A DNA stretch of 64,000 bases from Adlercreutzia shanghongiae (GCF_035830635.1 NZ_JAYMFI010000003.1:320922-384921), one strand, 5' to 3'; counted from the first letter of the stretch, positions 49,600-58,511 are shown. The notes: generated by a model not told the origin, from the sequence alone. Program-made: numbers and translations.

Positions 49600-49679
49600 G
49601 CACTCATTCAGTGCGGAAATTGTACCATATACGCACTCATTGAGTGCGATTTTTGGCAAAACATGCACTCAAAGAGTGC
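49600..49679 (-). promoter_or_regulatory. three GCACTCATTGAGTGC-like palindromes upstream of the ATPase
   Basis: GCACTCATTCAGTGC (49600-49614), GCACTCATTGAGTGC (49633-49647) and GCACTCAAAGAGTGC (49665-49679) have start-to-start distances of 33 and 32 bp, close to three helical turns. The first begins 18 bp before the ATPase start codon. Confidence 0.85.
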
Positions 49680-49730
49680 AGGTTCGCGAATCGTGGGCTG
49701 CCAGGAAGTAGGGCGTCGGGCTTTCCGTGC

Positions 49731-51125
49731 TTATCCCTCGTCCAGGGCGCGTACCGACTTGGGCAGGTACAGCACGAGGCCGAGCGCCAGGCAGGCCAGC
49801 CCGTCTACCAGGAAGAACGGTGCGATACCGATGACCTCGGCCAGCACGCCGCCGATGGCCACGCCTACGGGCGTGGCAAGCCCCATGGCGGCGGTGAGCA
49901 GGCCCATGGCGCGGCCCATCTTGTCGTCGGGCACGTTGCGCTGGGTGAGCGTCATGGTGGGCCCGTTGAACCAGGCGCAGGCCACGGCCATCAGGGCCAT
50001 CAGCCCGACGAAGGCCGGGAAGGCGCTGGACGGCAGAAGCCCGCAGGCCGCCGTAGTCGCGCCCACGATGACGGCTGCCACGGCGATGAGCCCCGCCAGG
50101 CGCTTGCCGCCGCCCCAGGCGATGAGGATGCCCGATCCCACGAGCATGCCCACGCCGAAGGCCCCTTCGACGATGGAGGCCGCGTAGCCGTCGCCGCCGA
50201 AATAGTCGTAGGTCATAAGCGGGCACACCGCCGAAAGCGGCCCGAAGATCATCATGCCCACCGTCACGCCGGCAATCAGCAGCACCAGCCCGCGCGTCTT
50301 CGCGATGGCGCGCCAGCCGTCCGCCAGGTTTGCCAGCACGTGCTGCGTTTCCGCGGAGGCGTCCACCACAGTGGGGATCTTCGCTAGGGTCAGGCCCAGA
50401 ATGGCCACGCAGGCGCCGGCGAAATCGAGGAACATCACCGACGAGAACCCGAGGGTGGTGTACAGGAAGATGCCGAAGGCCGGCGCGCCGATGGAGGCGA
50501 CCGACGCCAGCAGCTGGTCTAAGGTGTTGATGCGCAGAAGGTGCTTGTCGGGCACGAGCATGGGCATGGCCGCCATCATGGCCGGGCTGTGGAAGGCCTG
50601 GCCCACCGCGCGGGCCACGCAGACGGCGAGAAGCAGCGGAATGGACACGTCGCCGGCTAGGATGAGCAGGGCCGCCACGAGCGAGATTATGCCCACGGCT
50701 CCGTCGGCGGCAATCATGATGAGCTTGCGGTTGTGCTTGTCGGCCACCACGCCTCCGAACGGCGAGATGAGGCCGATGGGCAGCATGACGGCGATGTTCA
50801 TGACGGCCAACGCCAGGGCGCTTCCGGTGGACTCGGTCACGTACCACACCACCGCGTAGCCGGCGGCGTAGCTCGTGATCATGGAAACGGCTTGGCCGGC
50901 CCAGATGAACGCGATGATGGCGAGCCAGTTTTTCGGCAGCGGCAGGCCGGCGGCGCTCAACGTGGCCGCGGGCTCGGATGCGGGCGCGGGCTCGGACGCA
51001 GGTGCGGGCGCGATCTCGGGCGTTGCGGGCGCAGGTGCGGGCGCGATCTCGGGCGTTGCGGGGCCGACGCCGGCGGGACGCTCGACGGCGTTATCGGTAG
51101 GGACAGGGGGGAATTGTTCGGTCAT
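49731..51125 (-). CDS. MFS efflux-type transporter with repetitive N-terminal tail
   Basis: A 464-residue MFS carrier with 12 predicted helices (QAVSMITSYAAGYAVVWYVTE for helix 1 and MNIAVMLPIGLISPFGGVVADKHNRKLI in parts, which holds the MFS motif A). It resembles MefA/TetV-type drug exporters. The first 55 residues are an Ala/Pro/Glu-rich cytoplasmic tail made of repeats of PEIAPAPA and SEPAPA. The ATG at 51125 has AAGGAG upstream. A 220-nt leader with several stem-loops precedes it, as in genes controlled by attenuation. Confidence 0.85.
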   Translation of the reverse strand: MTEQFPPVPTDNAVERPAGVGPATPEIAPAPAPATPEIAPAPASEPAPASEPAATLSAAGLPLPKNWLAIIAFIWAGQAVSMITSYAAGYAVVWYVTESTGSALALAVMNIAVMLPIGLISPFGGVVADKHNRKLIMIAADGAVGIISLVAALLILAGDVSIPLLLAVCVARAVGQAFHSPAMMAAMPMLVPDKHLLRINTLDQLLASVASIGAPAFGIFLYTTLGFSSVMFLDFAGACVAILGLTLAKIPTVVDASAETQHVLANLADGWRAIAKTRGLVLLIAGVTVGMMIFGPLSAVCPLMTYDYFGGDGYAASIVEGAFGVGMLVGSGILIAWGGGKRLAGLIAVAAVIVGATTAACGLLPSSAFPAFVGLMALMAVACAWFNGPTMTLTQRNVPDDKMGRAMGLLTAAMGLATPVGVAIGGVLAEVIGIAPFFLVDGLACLALGLVLYLPKSVRALDEG

Positions 51126-51376
51126 GGAAATCTCCTTCAAGGGTGCAGATGCGTCGCGCGCGTGCACGGACATCTTCAGGGTGCGGTTGCGGAAGGGGTT
51201 GCGCCAGCGATTTCAGGTTGCAAAACGGCGCAACAAGAAGTTGCCCGCGATGGGCAACCGTGCTCTCAGCTCTGAGAGGGTTCTGTTACAGCGCCAGCAT
51301 TCCGGCCATCAAAACACCCAGCCTTGGTCGATTCCAATGTCCGCCCAGTGTAGGCGAGGATGATGGAAAAAGTCAA
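51126..51376 (-). promoter_or_regulatory. promoter and structured leader of the MFS gene
   Basis: On the minus strand TTGACT (51376-51371) and TACACT (51352-51347) are 18 bp apart. The transcript then has about 215 nt before the start codon, with three perfect stems: CTCTCAG/CTGAGAG (51263-51278), GTTGCCC/GGGCAAC (51240-51258) and GTTGCGCC/GGCGCAAC (51198-51234). A tiny frame of seven codons (MAGMLAL) lies before them without a good ribosome site. The layout fits attenuation but no terminator T-run is obvious. Confidence 0.55.
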
Positions 51377-51397
51377 CAAAAACTCTCGCGCAAAAAG

Positions 51398-51426
51398 AAC
51401 ATTTGTACTATAATAGAACAAATGTT
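51398..51426. promoter_or_regulatory. AACATTTGT inverted repeat with embedded TATAAT
   Basis: AACATTTGT (51398-51406) and ACAAATGTT (51418-51426) are perfect 9-bp arms around 11 nt that contain TATAAT. It lies upstream of hicA and could be the operator of the HicAB pair, since HicB proteins repress their own promoters. Confidence 0.6.
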
Positions 51427-51550
51427 TAGGTTGGTTCGCCTAACTCTTCCAGAGGACAGCCGCTTCTTCGATACGAGAGGGGCTTTCTGGCGAAGTCTCT
51501 CTAGTTTACGAATATAAAAATATTTGTTACTGTAGAGGGGCGATGAAAGC

Positions 51551-51748
51551 ATGAAGGGGTATTCTTCAAGGGAAGTAATTCAATTGCTCAAGTCGGACGG
51601 ATGGTTTGAGGTTGCAGTGGTAGGAAGTCACCATCAATTCAAGCATTCCGAAAAGAAGGGGCGCGTGACGGTCAAGCATCCTGTCAAGGATATCCCTCGC
51701 AAAACCCTTGAGTCCATAGGGCACCAGGCCGGCCTTGAGTTTTCTTAG
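51551..51748 (+). CDS. hicA: HicA-family mRNA interferase toxin
   Basis: A 65-residue protein of the dsRBD-like HicA fold: YSSREVIQLLKSDGWFEVAVVGSHHQFKH in parts holds the active-site histidine region (GSHHQFKHS), and then VTVKHPVKDIPRKTLESI. HicA cuts mRNA in a ribosome-independent way. A three-codon frame (ATG AAA GCA TGA) overlaps its start codon and may couple translation. It is followed by hicB after about 20 bp. Confidence 0.9.
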   Translation: MKGYSSREVIQLLKSDGWFEVAVVGSHHQFKHSEKKGRVTVKHPVKDIPRKTLESIGHQAGLEFS

Positions 51749-51768
51749 GTCGGAGAAGGAAGGTGATG

Positions 51769-52173
51769 ATGGTGAAAAAGCCCGAGCGCTATTTTTATCC
51801 CGCAGTGTTCTCATACGCAGAGGGCGAGGATATTGCCGTGGTCTTTCCCGACTTGGATGTAGCAACAAGCGGCGCGAACGAGGACGATGCGCTTCTCTCG
51901 GCCCGCGAATTGCTTGGATGCGTCATGTTCGGGCTGGAGGAAGAAGGCGAGTGCATCCCGCAGCCGACGCCGCTGAACGAGCTGTGCCTTGCGGCGGGAG
52001 AGAAGACGGTGCTCGTTGACGCTTATATGCCCTCGGTTCGCCAGGCGCAATCGACAAAGGCTGTCAATCGCACGGTTACCCTGCCCGCATGGCTCAATGC
52101 CCTGGCGGCCGAGCACGGGATAAACTTTTCCCAGACGCTGCAGGTGGCTTTGCGGCAGCAGCTGGGGGTGTAG
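51769..52173 (+). CDS. hicB: HicB-family antitoxin
   Basis: A 134-residue protein. The N-terminal HicB fold (YPAVFSYAEGEDIAVVFPDLDVATSGANEDDALLSARELLG in parts) is followed by a C-terminal ribbon-helix-helix-like part (VNRTVTLPAWLNALAAEHGINFSQTLQVALRQQL in parts) for DNA binding. Three starts overlap (51763, 51766, 51769); 51769 has the best distance to GAAGGAAGG. It neutralises HicA and probably represses the operon. The thioredoxin gene follows after 8 bp. Confidence 0.88.
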   Translation: MVKKPERYFYPAVFSYAEGEDIAVVFPDLDVATSGANEDDALLSARELLGCVMFGLEEEGECIPQPTPLNELCLAAGEKTVLVDAYMPSVRQAQSTKAVNRTVTLPAWLNALAAEHGINFSQTLQVALRQQLGV

Positions 52174-52181
52174 GAGGCGCG

Positions 52182-52487
52182 ATGCTGGAACTGACGAAAG
52201 AGAACTTCGATGCCCGGGTGACCGACGCGTCTGGCGTGGTGCTCGTGGACTTTTGGAGCCCCGGCTGCGGCCCGTGCCGGGCCATGGAGCCGGTGCTGGA
52301 AGCGGTGGCCGAGCGCCATCCCGAGGCGGTCCTCGCGAAGCTGGATGCGGCTGCTTATCCCGATATCGCCTGGGCGTTCGGCGTGGTGAGCGTGCCGACG
52401 CTGGTGCTGTTTTGCAACGGCGTGCCCGTCGGCGAGATCGTAGGAGCGGTGCCCGCCTCGCGTGTGGAGGAGCTGCTGGCAGCATGA
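52182..52487 (+). CDS. thioredoxin
   Basis: A 101-residue thioredoxin. The active site is WSPGCGPC (Trp25, Cys29, Cys32), the cis-proline is in VVSVPTLVLF, and the fold length is normal. It reduces protein disulfides in the cytoplasm. The ATG has TAGGAGG upstream. It is 8 bp behind hicB and overlaps the DUF2252 gene by ATGA, so all four genes may form one transcript. Confidence 0.92.
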   Translation: MLELTKENFDARVTDASGVVLVDFWSPGCGPCRAMEPVLEAVAERHPEAVLAKLDAAAYPDIAWAFGVVSVPTLVLFCNGVPVGEIVGAVPASRVEELLAA

Positions 52488-53980
52488 GCGAGAAGTTGAA
52501 GAAACTGCGCAAGTCGCTGGAGAAGCCGGCGAAGCCCGCATCGTCGAAGGGGCGCTCGGCGGTGGAGGCCGCGCGCGCCGCGGCCCAGCACCGCATGGGC
52601 GCAGACCGCGTGCCGCCCCGCGCCCCCGGCTATGCCATTGCGCGCGCCCGGGGCAAGGAGGCGCGCCAGCGTGTGAGCCGCACCGAGCTCGGACGCTGGG
52701 AAGTTCAGCAAGATCGCGCCGCTGCCCTAGATCTCGTCTTCGCCCAAGACGCCGACCGCCTGCCCGATCTGATTCCCGAGCGCCACAGCCGCATGGCGGC
52801 CAACCCCTTCGCGTTCTACCGTGCCACGGCTGCTTCCATGGCTGCCGACCTGGCCACGCTGCCCGACACGGGGATCGTCGTCCAGGCCTGCGGCGATGCC
52901 CATATCGCCAACTTCGGCGGCTACCGCTCGCCCGAGAGCAACCTCGTCTTCGACCTGAACGACTTCGACGAGACCTCCCGCGCCCCCTGGGAGTGGGATG
53001 TGAAGCGCCTCGTCGCGTCTGTGGCCATCTGCGGCCGGCATCGGGGTTTCGGCGACGATTGGTGCGACAAGACTGCCCGCCTCACGGCCGAGAGCTACCG
53101 CGCAGCTATGGCGTACTTCGCCGAGCTGGGCGCGCTGGATGTGTGGAACGCCTACATCGACGTGGGGCATGTGCTGGAAAGCCTGGCCGACCACGTCAGC
53201 AAGGCCGATCGCCGCCAGGTGGCTGCCGACCTGAAGCGCGCCTTCTCCAAGACCCATAAGCGCGCCTTCGACAAGCTCGTCACCATGCGCGACGGCCAGG
53301 CCGAAATGGTGTACGACCCACCGGCAATCGTGCCGCTGTGCCGCTTCCTGTCACCGGACAACGCCGAGCGCGTGAAGGAGGCGCTGGCGACGCTCATGGA
53401 GGGCTACCGCGGCGCGCTTCTGCCCACCTATCGCCTGCTGCTTGAGAACTACCGCGTGCTCGGTATCGCCCAGAAAGTAGTGGGCGTGGGCAGCGTGGGC
53501 ACGCGCTGTTGGGTGGCCGTGCTCACGGGCACGGAGGTGGCCGACCCGCTGGTGCTGCAGATTAAGGAGGCGAACGCCTCGGTGCTCGAACGCTGGTGCA
53601 GCGCGAGCCCCTATGCCTCCCATGGCGAGCGCGTGGTGCAGGGCCAGCGTCTCATGCAGGCCACGAGCGGCGTGCTTCTCGGCTGGACGAGCGCCCCCGG
53701 CTTTGACGGCGTGCGTCGCGACTACTACGTGCGCCAGCTGTGGAATTGGAAGATGTCGGTCGATTTGGAGAAGGCGAGCGCCGATGAGCTGGAGATATAC
53801 AGCCAGCTGTGCGCCTGGACGCTCGCCCGCGCCCATGCTCGCACCGGTGACCGCGGCGCTATTGCCGGCTACCTCGGCACCTCCGAGAAGTTCGACCGCG
53901 CCATGGCCGCCTTCGCCCATTCTTACGCCGACCAGAACGAGATCGATTACGCGCACTTCCTCGCGCGCATCGGGGGATAG
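52484..53980 (+). CDS. DUF2252-family protein
   Basis: A 498-residue protein. It has the DUF2252 motifs: RMAANPFAFYRATAASMAADL, then CGDAHIANFGGYRSPESNLVFDLNDFDE in parts and WEWDVKRLVAS. These resemble the catalytic pieces of kinase-like or phosphotransferase folds (HxN-like and D-x-D regions), and the family has been compared with them, but no activity is known. The ATGA overlap couples it to thioredoxin. A basic N-terminal tail of about 45 residues precedes the domain. Confidence 0.88.
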   Translation: MSEKLKKLRKSLEKPAKPASSKGRSAVEAARAAAQHRMGADRVPPRAPGYAIARARGKEARQRVSRTELGRWEVQQDRAAALDLVFAQDADRLPDLIPERHSRMAANPFAFYRATAASMAADLATLPDTGIVVQACGDAHIANFGGYRSPESNLVFDLNDFDETSRAPWEWDVKRLVASVAICGRHRGFGDDWCDKTARLTAESYRAAMAYFAELGALDVWNAYIDVGHVLESLADHVSKADRRQVAADLKRAFSKTHKRAFDKLVTMRDGQAEMVYDPPAIVPLCRFLSPDNAERVKEALATLMEGYRGALLPTYRLLLENYRVLGIAQKVVGVGSVGTRCWVAVLTGTEVADPLVLQIKEANASVLERWCSASPYASHGERVVQGQRLMQATSGVLLGWTSAPGFDGVRRDYYVRQLWNWKMSVDLEKASADELEIYSQLCAWTLARAHARTGDRGAIAGYLGTSEKFDRAMAAFAHSYADQNEIDYAHFLARIGG

Positions 53981-54122
53981 CCGCCTGGGCTGTCGTCCGG
54001 GTTGCCCAGCGTTCGCTTTTGAGCGAATAATTCGCCGATGAAGTGCTATCATAAAAAAATTACGGTACGTTGCCGGCGCTGATTGGCCGGCGCGCGCGTT
54101 CGCCGAGGAAGAGGGAGCCCGC

Positions 54123-55604
54123 ATGGTGTCATGGAGCCGCTTGTTTCGCAAGGAGGAAAAGCCCGCCGATAGCGACGGTGTCTCGTCATACGCCGGTGCG
54201 GAGGCGGCCGCCTGCCCGTCCGCTCCCGCAACAACTCCGGGCGATTCGCCGGATGCCCCCACGGCAGGAAGCGCCTCTGCGACCGACTCCTCTGCGGCCG
54301 ACGTCTCGCCGGCTCGTCGCGATTTTCTCGACCAGTTCCCCGGCGGCATGTTCCGCTACAAGGTCGAGGGCGATGGGCCCATCGATCACATGAGCTCGGG
54401 GCTCGCGCGCTTGTTCGGCTGCGACGACGAGGCCCAGTTCCGCGCGCTGACGGGCGGCACGTTCAAGGGCATCGTGCATCCCGACGATTGGGAGCAGGTG
54501 AGCACTTCCATCGACGAGCAGGTGGCCCGCAGCGACAGCGATTACGTGCGCTACCGTATCGTCTGCGCCGACGGCGAGGTGCGCTGGGTGGACGACTGGG
54601 GCCATTTGGTGGAAAGCGCCGACGGGACGCGCTGGTTCCACGTGACGCTCATGGACGCCACCGACCGTGTGCGCGAGAAGGAGGCGCTGCGCCGCGCCAA
54701 TGAACGCCTGGAAATCATTACGGCACTTTCCAACGATGTGCTCTTCGATATCGAGTGCTCCACCGGCGAGGCCCACGTGTACGGCGACTTCGAGGGTCGC
54801 TTCGGCCGCGCGCCCGAGCAGGCCGACTTCGTGGTGCACCGCCGTTGCCAGAAGCCGTGCAGCCTGAACATCACCTCCTACGACCTATCCCCGCTCATGG
54901 AGCAGATCGGCGAGAACTCCCTCGTCGACTTCGAGACCTCCACGCCCGGCCCCGACGGTGAGCCGGTGTGGTACCGCTACCAGTCGGTCGTGCTCTACGA
55001 CGAGGATGGCGGTCCGGTGCGCCATGTGGGGCGCCTGCTGGATACGAGCGAGGCCGCCCAGCGCGAGAGCCAGTTCCGCCGCAAAGCCGAGCGCGACAGC
55101 CTCACGGGGCTCTATAACCGCGCCGCGGCGCTCGACCGCATCGAGACGCTGCTCGCCAGCGACGACCGCCCGTGCACGCTCATCGCGGTGGATGTGGACG
55201 ACTTCAAGGGTGTGAACGATACCTACGGGCACCTGGAGGGCGATGCTGTGTTGAAGGAGCTCGCCGCCTTCCTGTCCCAGGTCATGCGCAAGGAGGACGT
55301 GGTGGCCCGCATGGGCGGCGACGAGTTTCTCATCTTCGCGCCGGGTCTTGCGGCCGGCCCCGCCACCGACCGCGTTTTGGAGCATCTGGCCCGCGGCCCC
55401 TTCGCCACCCAGCGCGCCACCGACGAGGCCGCTCTCGCGGAAGGCCGTCGGCCGGCTCATGCGGCGCCCTCCATCAGCATCGGCGCCGCCTGCTGTCTCA
55501 CGCCGCCCATGCCCTTCGAGGAACTGTACGCCGTGGCCGACAGCACGCTGTACCAGTCGAAGGAGGCGGGCAAGGCCCAGTATCGCCTGACAGTGATCGG
55601 TTAA
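54123..55604 (+). CDS. PAS-GGDEF diguanylate cyclase
   Basis: A 493-residue protein. After a Ser/Ala/Pro-rich N-terminal stretch, residues from about 65-190 form a PAS domain (GGMFRYKVEGDGPIDHMSSGLARLFGC in parts and RYRIVCADGEVRWVDDWG), a second PAS-like region lies at about 195-310, and the GGDEF domain runs from about 325. The signature GGDEF is intact (near residue 398), and the RKED just before it fits the RxxD inhibitory site. It should make cyclic di-GMP and be product-inhibited. There is no membrane segment. The signal sensed by the PAS domains is unknown. Confidence 0.9.
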   Translation: MVSWSRLFRKEEKPADSDGVSSYAGAEAAACPSAPATTPGDSPDAPTAGSASATDSSAADVSPARRDFLDQFPGGMFRYKVEGDGPIDHMSSGLARLFGCDDEAQFRALTGGTFKGIVHPDDWEQVSTSIDEQVARSDSDYVRYRIVCADGEVRWVDDWGHLVESADGTRWFHVTLMDATDRVREKEALRRANERLEIITALSNDVLFDIECSTGEAHVYGDFEGRFGRAPEQADFVVHRRCQKPCSLNITSYDLSPLMEQIGENSLVDFETSTPGPDGEPVWYRYQSVVLYDEDGGPVRHVGRLLDTSEAAQRESQFRRKAERDSLTGLYNRAAALDRIETLLASDDRPCTLIAVDVDDFKGVNDTYGHLEGDAVLKELAAFLSQVMRKEDVVARMGGDEFLIFAPGLAAGPATDRVLEHLARGPFATQRATDEAALAEGRRPAHAAPSISIGAACCLTPPMPFEELYAVADSTLYQSKEAGKAQYRLTVIG

Positions 55605-55650
55605 GCGCCGGCACGGACGCGTCCGAAGCTCGTTTTCTAAAGAACGAAAT

Positions 55651-55675
55651 GCCCCGCGCGGTTGTCGTGCGGGGC
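55651..55675 (-). terminator. terminator after the LOG-family gene
   Basis: GCCCCGC and GCGGGGC form a 7-bp stem with an 11-nt loop. On the minus strand ATTTCGTTCTTT follows. It lies 22 bp past the stop at 55697. Confidence 0.65.
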
Positions 55676-55696
55676 GCTCTGCATGGGCTCTCGGTC

Positions 55697-56281
55697 CTAG
55701 CCCTTCTGCAACAGCGGACCCTCGCAACGGGCGCGCGGGCGCTCGTCGGCCGTGGCTATCAGCTGGGCCAGCTCTTCCACCGAACGGGGGAAGAGGCAGC
55801 GGTCCAGGTCGCACTGGTCGAAGAAGCGGCGGTCCACCATGGACGCCAGGAATGCGGCCAAGGGATCGTAGAAGCCGTCGATGTTCAGCAGAAAGCACTC
55901 GTGCGGGCCCAGGTCGAGCCGCACGCGGGTGATGATCTCGGAGATCTCCTCAAGGGTGCCCACTCCGCCGGGCAGCGCCACGAACACATCCCCCAGCTCG
56001 ATCATCTTGGCCTTGCGCTCGCCCATGGTCTCGCACACGATGAGGTCGGTCAGGTCGTGCTGGGCCACGCCGGCCTCGATGAAGAACGCGGGCTCCACGC
56101 CGATGACGGGTGCGCCGCCGTCGATGGCTGCTCGCGACACGGCGCCCATAAGCCCCACGGAGCTTCCGCCGTAGACGAGGGTGTGCCCGGCTCGGGCGAT
56201 CCAGGCGCCCAGCGCGCGGGCGGCCTCTTCGAAACGCGGGTCGTCGCCGAAGTTCGACCCGCAGTACACGGTGATGTTCAT
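55697..56281 (-). CDS. LOG-family nucleotide 5'-monophosphate phosphoribohydrolase
   Basis: A 194-residue Rossmann-type protein of the LOG/TIGR00730 group. The signature ERKAKM (88-93) and PGGVGTLEE (104-112) are intact. Members split nucleoside monophosphates to base and ribose 5-phosphate; in bacteria this may serve cytokinin-like or nucleotide salvage reactions. The ATG at 56281 has GAGGAG upstream. It is a single gene with its own terminator. Confidence 0.92.
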   Translation of the reverse strand: MNITVYCGSNFGDDPRFEEAARALGAWIARAGHTLVYGGSSVGLMGAVSRAAIDGGAPVIGVEPAFFIEAGVAQHDLTDLIVCETMGERKAKMIELGDVFVALPGGVGTLEEISEIITRVRLDLGPHECFLLNIDGFYDPLAAFLASMVDRRFFDQCDLDRCLFPRSVEELAQLIATADERPRARCEGPLLQKG

Positions 56282-56477
56282 ACGGTTCTCCTCATTGGTG
56301 TGTTTCAGCTGGTCGGAGAAAGAACCCAGCATAGCACGACCCTCGAAGGCGGGCAAACGGCGCCTGCGTCGACGGCATCTTACGGACCCCAATCACTTCC
56401 CTTACTTTGCCGTCACCTTTGCTGCGACACATCCGCGGTCCCGCTATGCTGGGTGCCAAAAGAGGAAAGGAGCGGCT

Positions 56478-57500
56478 GTGGGAGCCATCAAGCACTTCTT
56501 GGGAAGCTATACCGACAACTTCGCGGCGGCGCTCATTCTGTGGCCGCTCGCCTCGTTCGTGCTGACGCTGCCCATTTTGGCCTACCTGTACCACCGCGAC
56601 GGTCGGCTGCGCTTCGGCTCGTTCGCGGGCACCTACCTCGCCGTGCTCTACGTGCTGGGCCTCGGGTGCTTCACGCTGTACCCGCTGCCCGCAGGAGACG
56701 CGGGGCCGGGCATTACTTACGGCGTCGCTCCCAACTTCAACCCGCTGAACTTCGTGGGCGACATCCAGAAAGACGGCCTGCGGGCAGTTTTCCAGCTGCT
56801 GTTCAACGTGGTGTTCTTCATGCCCCTCGGATTCATCGCCGGGCGTCTTCTGCGCCTGCGCTTCCTGCCGGCAGTGCTGCTGGGGTGCGCCACGTCCATG
56901 TTGATCGAGGCGGCCCAGCTCACGGGATTCTTCGGCCTGTACGACTACGCCTACCGCTGCTGCGATGTGGACGACGTCATCACCAACACCCTGGGCGCGG
57001 CGCTCGGCTGGCTTTGCGCGTGTCTGCTGGCCCGCGTGGTGCCGCCGGGCCAGCTGGCCGATGCCGAGCCCACCGATCGCCCGGGTTTCGTACGTCGCTG
57101 CGTGGCCCTGTGGATCGACCTCATGATCGTGGGGTTCGCCACCGTGGTGCCCTATGGGGTGGTGGCGCTCGGACTGGAAGCGGCGGGCGCGACGGCGCTG
57201 CAGCTGCCGGGGCTCACGGCGACTCAAACGGCCGAGGCGGTCATGGGCGTCTGCGGCCTTGCGGCCCTCGTTCTCGTGGAGCTCGTCATCCCGTGGCTCC
57301 GCGATGGCTCCACGCCGGGCGGTTCCTTCGTGCGCATGACCTTCGAGACGCACCCGCGCACAACGGGCTACCGCGTGCTGTTCTATGTCGCCCGCAGCGC
57401 CACGCTGGTGGCGGCCCTGTGGGTGTGGCCGTGGCTCATTCCGCTGCTGCTCATCTTCTACCTGGTGAGGCGGGAAATGCCCTACGATTTAATTCCCTGA
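56478..57500 (+). CDS. VanZ-family membrane protein with RDD-like domain
   Basis: A 340-residue protein with about eight hydrophobic segments. The first 190 residues fit VanZ (NPLNFVGDIQKDG, then LLFNVVFFMPLGFIAGRLL and TNTLGAALGWL). From about residue 205 an RDD-like region begins (FVRRCVALWIDLMIVGFATVVPYGVV in parts, ending RMTFETHPRTTGYRVLFY). VanZ is linked to glycopeptide resistance in some genomes, but the family is broad and no van genes are near. The GTG start has AAAGGAG upstream. Confidence 0.82.
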   Translation: MGAIKHFLGSYTDNFAAALILWPLASFVLTLPILAYLYHRDGRLRFGSFAGTYLAVLYVLGLGCFTLYPLPAGDAGPGITYGVAPNFNPLNFVGDIQKDGLRAVFQLLFNVVFFMPLGFIAGRLLRLRFLPAVLLGCATSMLIEAAQLTGFFGLYDYAYRCCDVDDVITNTLGAALGWLCACLLARVVPPGQLADAEPTDRPGFVRRCVALWIDLMIVGFATVVPYGVVALGLEAAGATALQLPGLTATQTAEAVMGVCGLAALVLVELVIPWLRDGSTPGGSFVRMTFETHPRTTGYRVLFYVARSATLVAALWVWPWLIPLLLIFYLVRREMPYDLIP

Positions 57501-57548
57501 GGCGCCCCTTTGGGCGGAAAGCGTCGGTTTTCGTCGTGCTGTCGCGCG

Positions 57549-58511
57549 CTAGGCGTTCTTCCAGAAGTCCTGCACGAGGGCCTGGCGCCCCGGCTGCTCG
57601 GTCTTCTGCAGAATGCGGTGCACGTACACCTTCACCGTTGAGAGGGCGATGGTGAGCGTGGAGGCGATGTTCTGGTTGTCGCGCCCCAGCAGGATGAGGC
57701 GCAGCACCTCGCGCTCGCGATCGGTGAGGCCGTAGCGGTTGCCATAGGCGAGTAGGTTGTCGTCGATGTAACGCTCTCGTCCCGCGCCCTCGTCGGTGGG
57801 CGGCGCGTCGAACCGCAGCGAGAGCGCGCGGAACGCGTAGAAGCAGGCGAAGGCGGCGCAGCCCAACGTGAGCAGGTTCTCGAAGTAGTTGCGCTCGGCC
57901 TGAAGCGCCACCGGCCCCAAGGATACGAACTCCACTTGTAGGGCCACGAAGAACAGCGCGTCTTCCGCCATGATGCCGACGACGAGGGCCGTCGCCGCGA
58001 CGAGCACGGGGCGCCCGCGTTCGAGGCGGCAGCGTTCGACGGGATCGGTGGTTCCCAAGTAGCGGACGAGGGCGAACAGCAGCATCCAGCAGATGTAGAA
58101 CGCGCGCATGGAGTAGAACCAGAACCGCATGGGGCCCTCGCCGGCAAAGGGGAGCAGGGCGAAACTGCCCGCGAGAAACACCACGGCGGGTGCAATGTGG
58201 AGCGCCCGGCGCCGCTCATCCACGTAATCGCAGACGACGAGCCAGAAGAAGGTGAGGCTTGCGCCGCCGATGAGGATGGTGACTACCGTGCGGCCCAGCA
58301 GATAGGCGGGGTCGAGCGAGGGGCCGAATAGGGCCGCGGCGATGTCGTCTTGCAGCATGAAAGCCGTGTCGAAAAACGCGCAGAGAAAACCGCCGCAGGC
58401 GAGCAGCATGATGCGCTTGCGCGATACGAGGAACGCCGAGAAGCAGGACGCCGCCGCCATGACGCCTGCCAGCAGCACCACGAGGGTGAAATAGTAGGTG
58501 AGGAACTCCAC
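57549..58511 (-). CDS. LuxR-family regulator with multi-helix membrane domain
   Basis: A 320-residue protein. The N-terminal 230 residues form about seven membrane helices; the C-terminal 65 residues are a LuxR/FixJ helix-turn-helix (YGLTDREREVLRLILLGRDNQNIASTLTIALSTVKVYVHRIL in parts). This form of regulator is strongly expanded in Eggerthellaceae and is one reason for the assignment of the organism. It is divergent from the amino-acid permease at 58877 and may control it. The start is GTG with AAAGGGG upstream. Confidence 0.88.
   Translation of the reverse strand: MEFLTYYFTLVVLLAGVMAAASCFSAFLVSRKRIMLLACGGFLCAFFDTAFMLQDDIAAALFGPSLDPAYLLGRTVVTILIGGASLTFFWLVVCDYVDERRRALHIAPAVVFLAGSFALLPFAGEGPMRFWFYSMRAFYICWMLLFALVRYLGTTDPVERCRLERGRPVLVAATALVVGIMAEDALFFVALQVEFVSLGPVALQAERNYFENLLTLGCAAFACFYAFRALSLRFDAPPTDEGAGRERYIDDNLLAYGNRYGLTDREREVLRLILLGRDNQNIASTLTIALSTVKVYVHRILQKTEQPGRQALVQDFWKNA

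Noticed and set aside
53990..54060. Palindromic GCGAATAATTCGC and TTCGC/GCGAA near the DUF2252 stop as a terminator
   Set aside because: The stems are short and no T-run follows in the right place. It is not listed as a feature.
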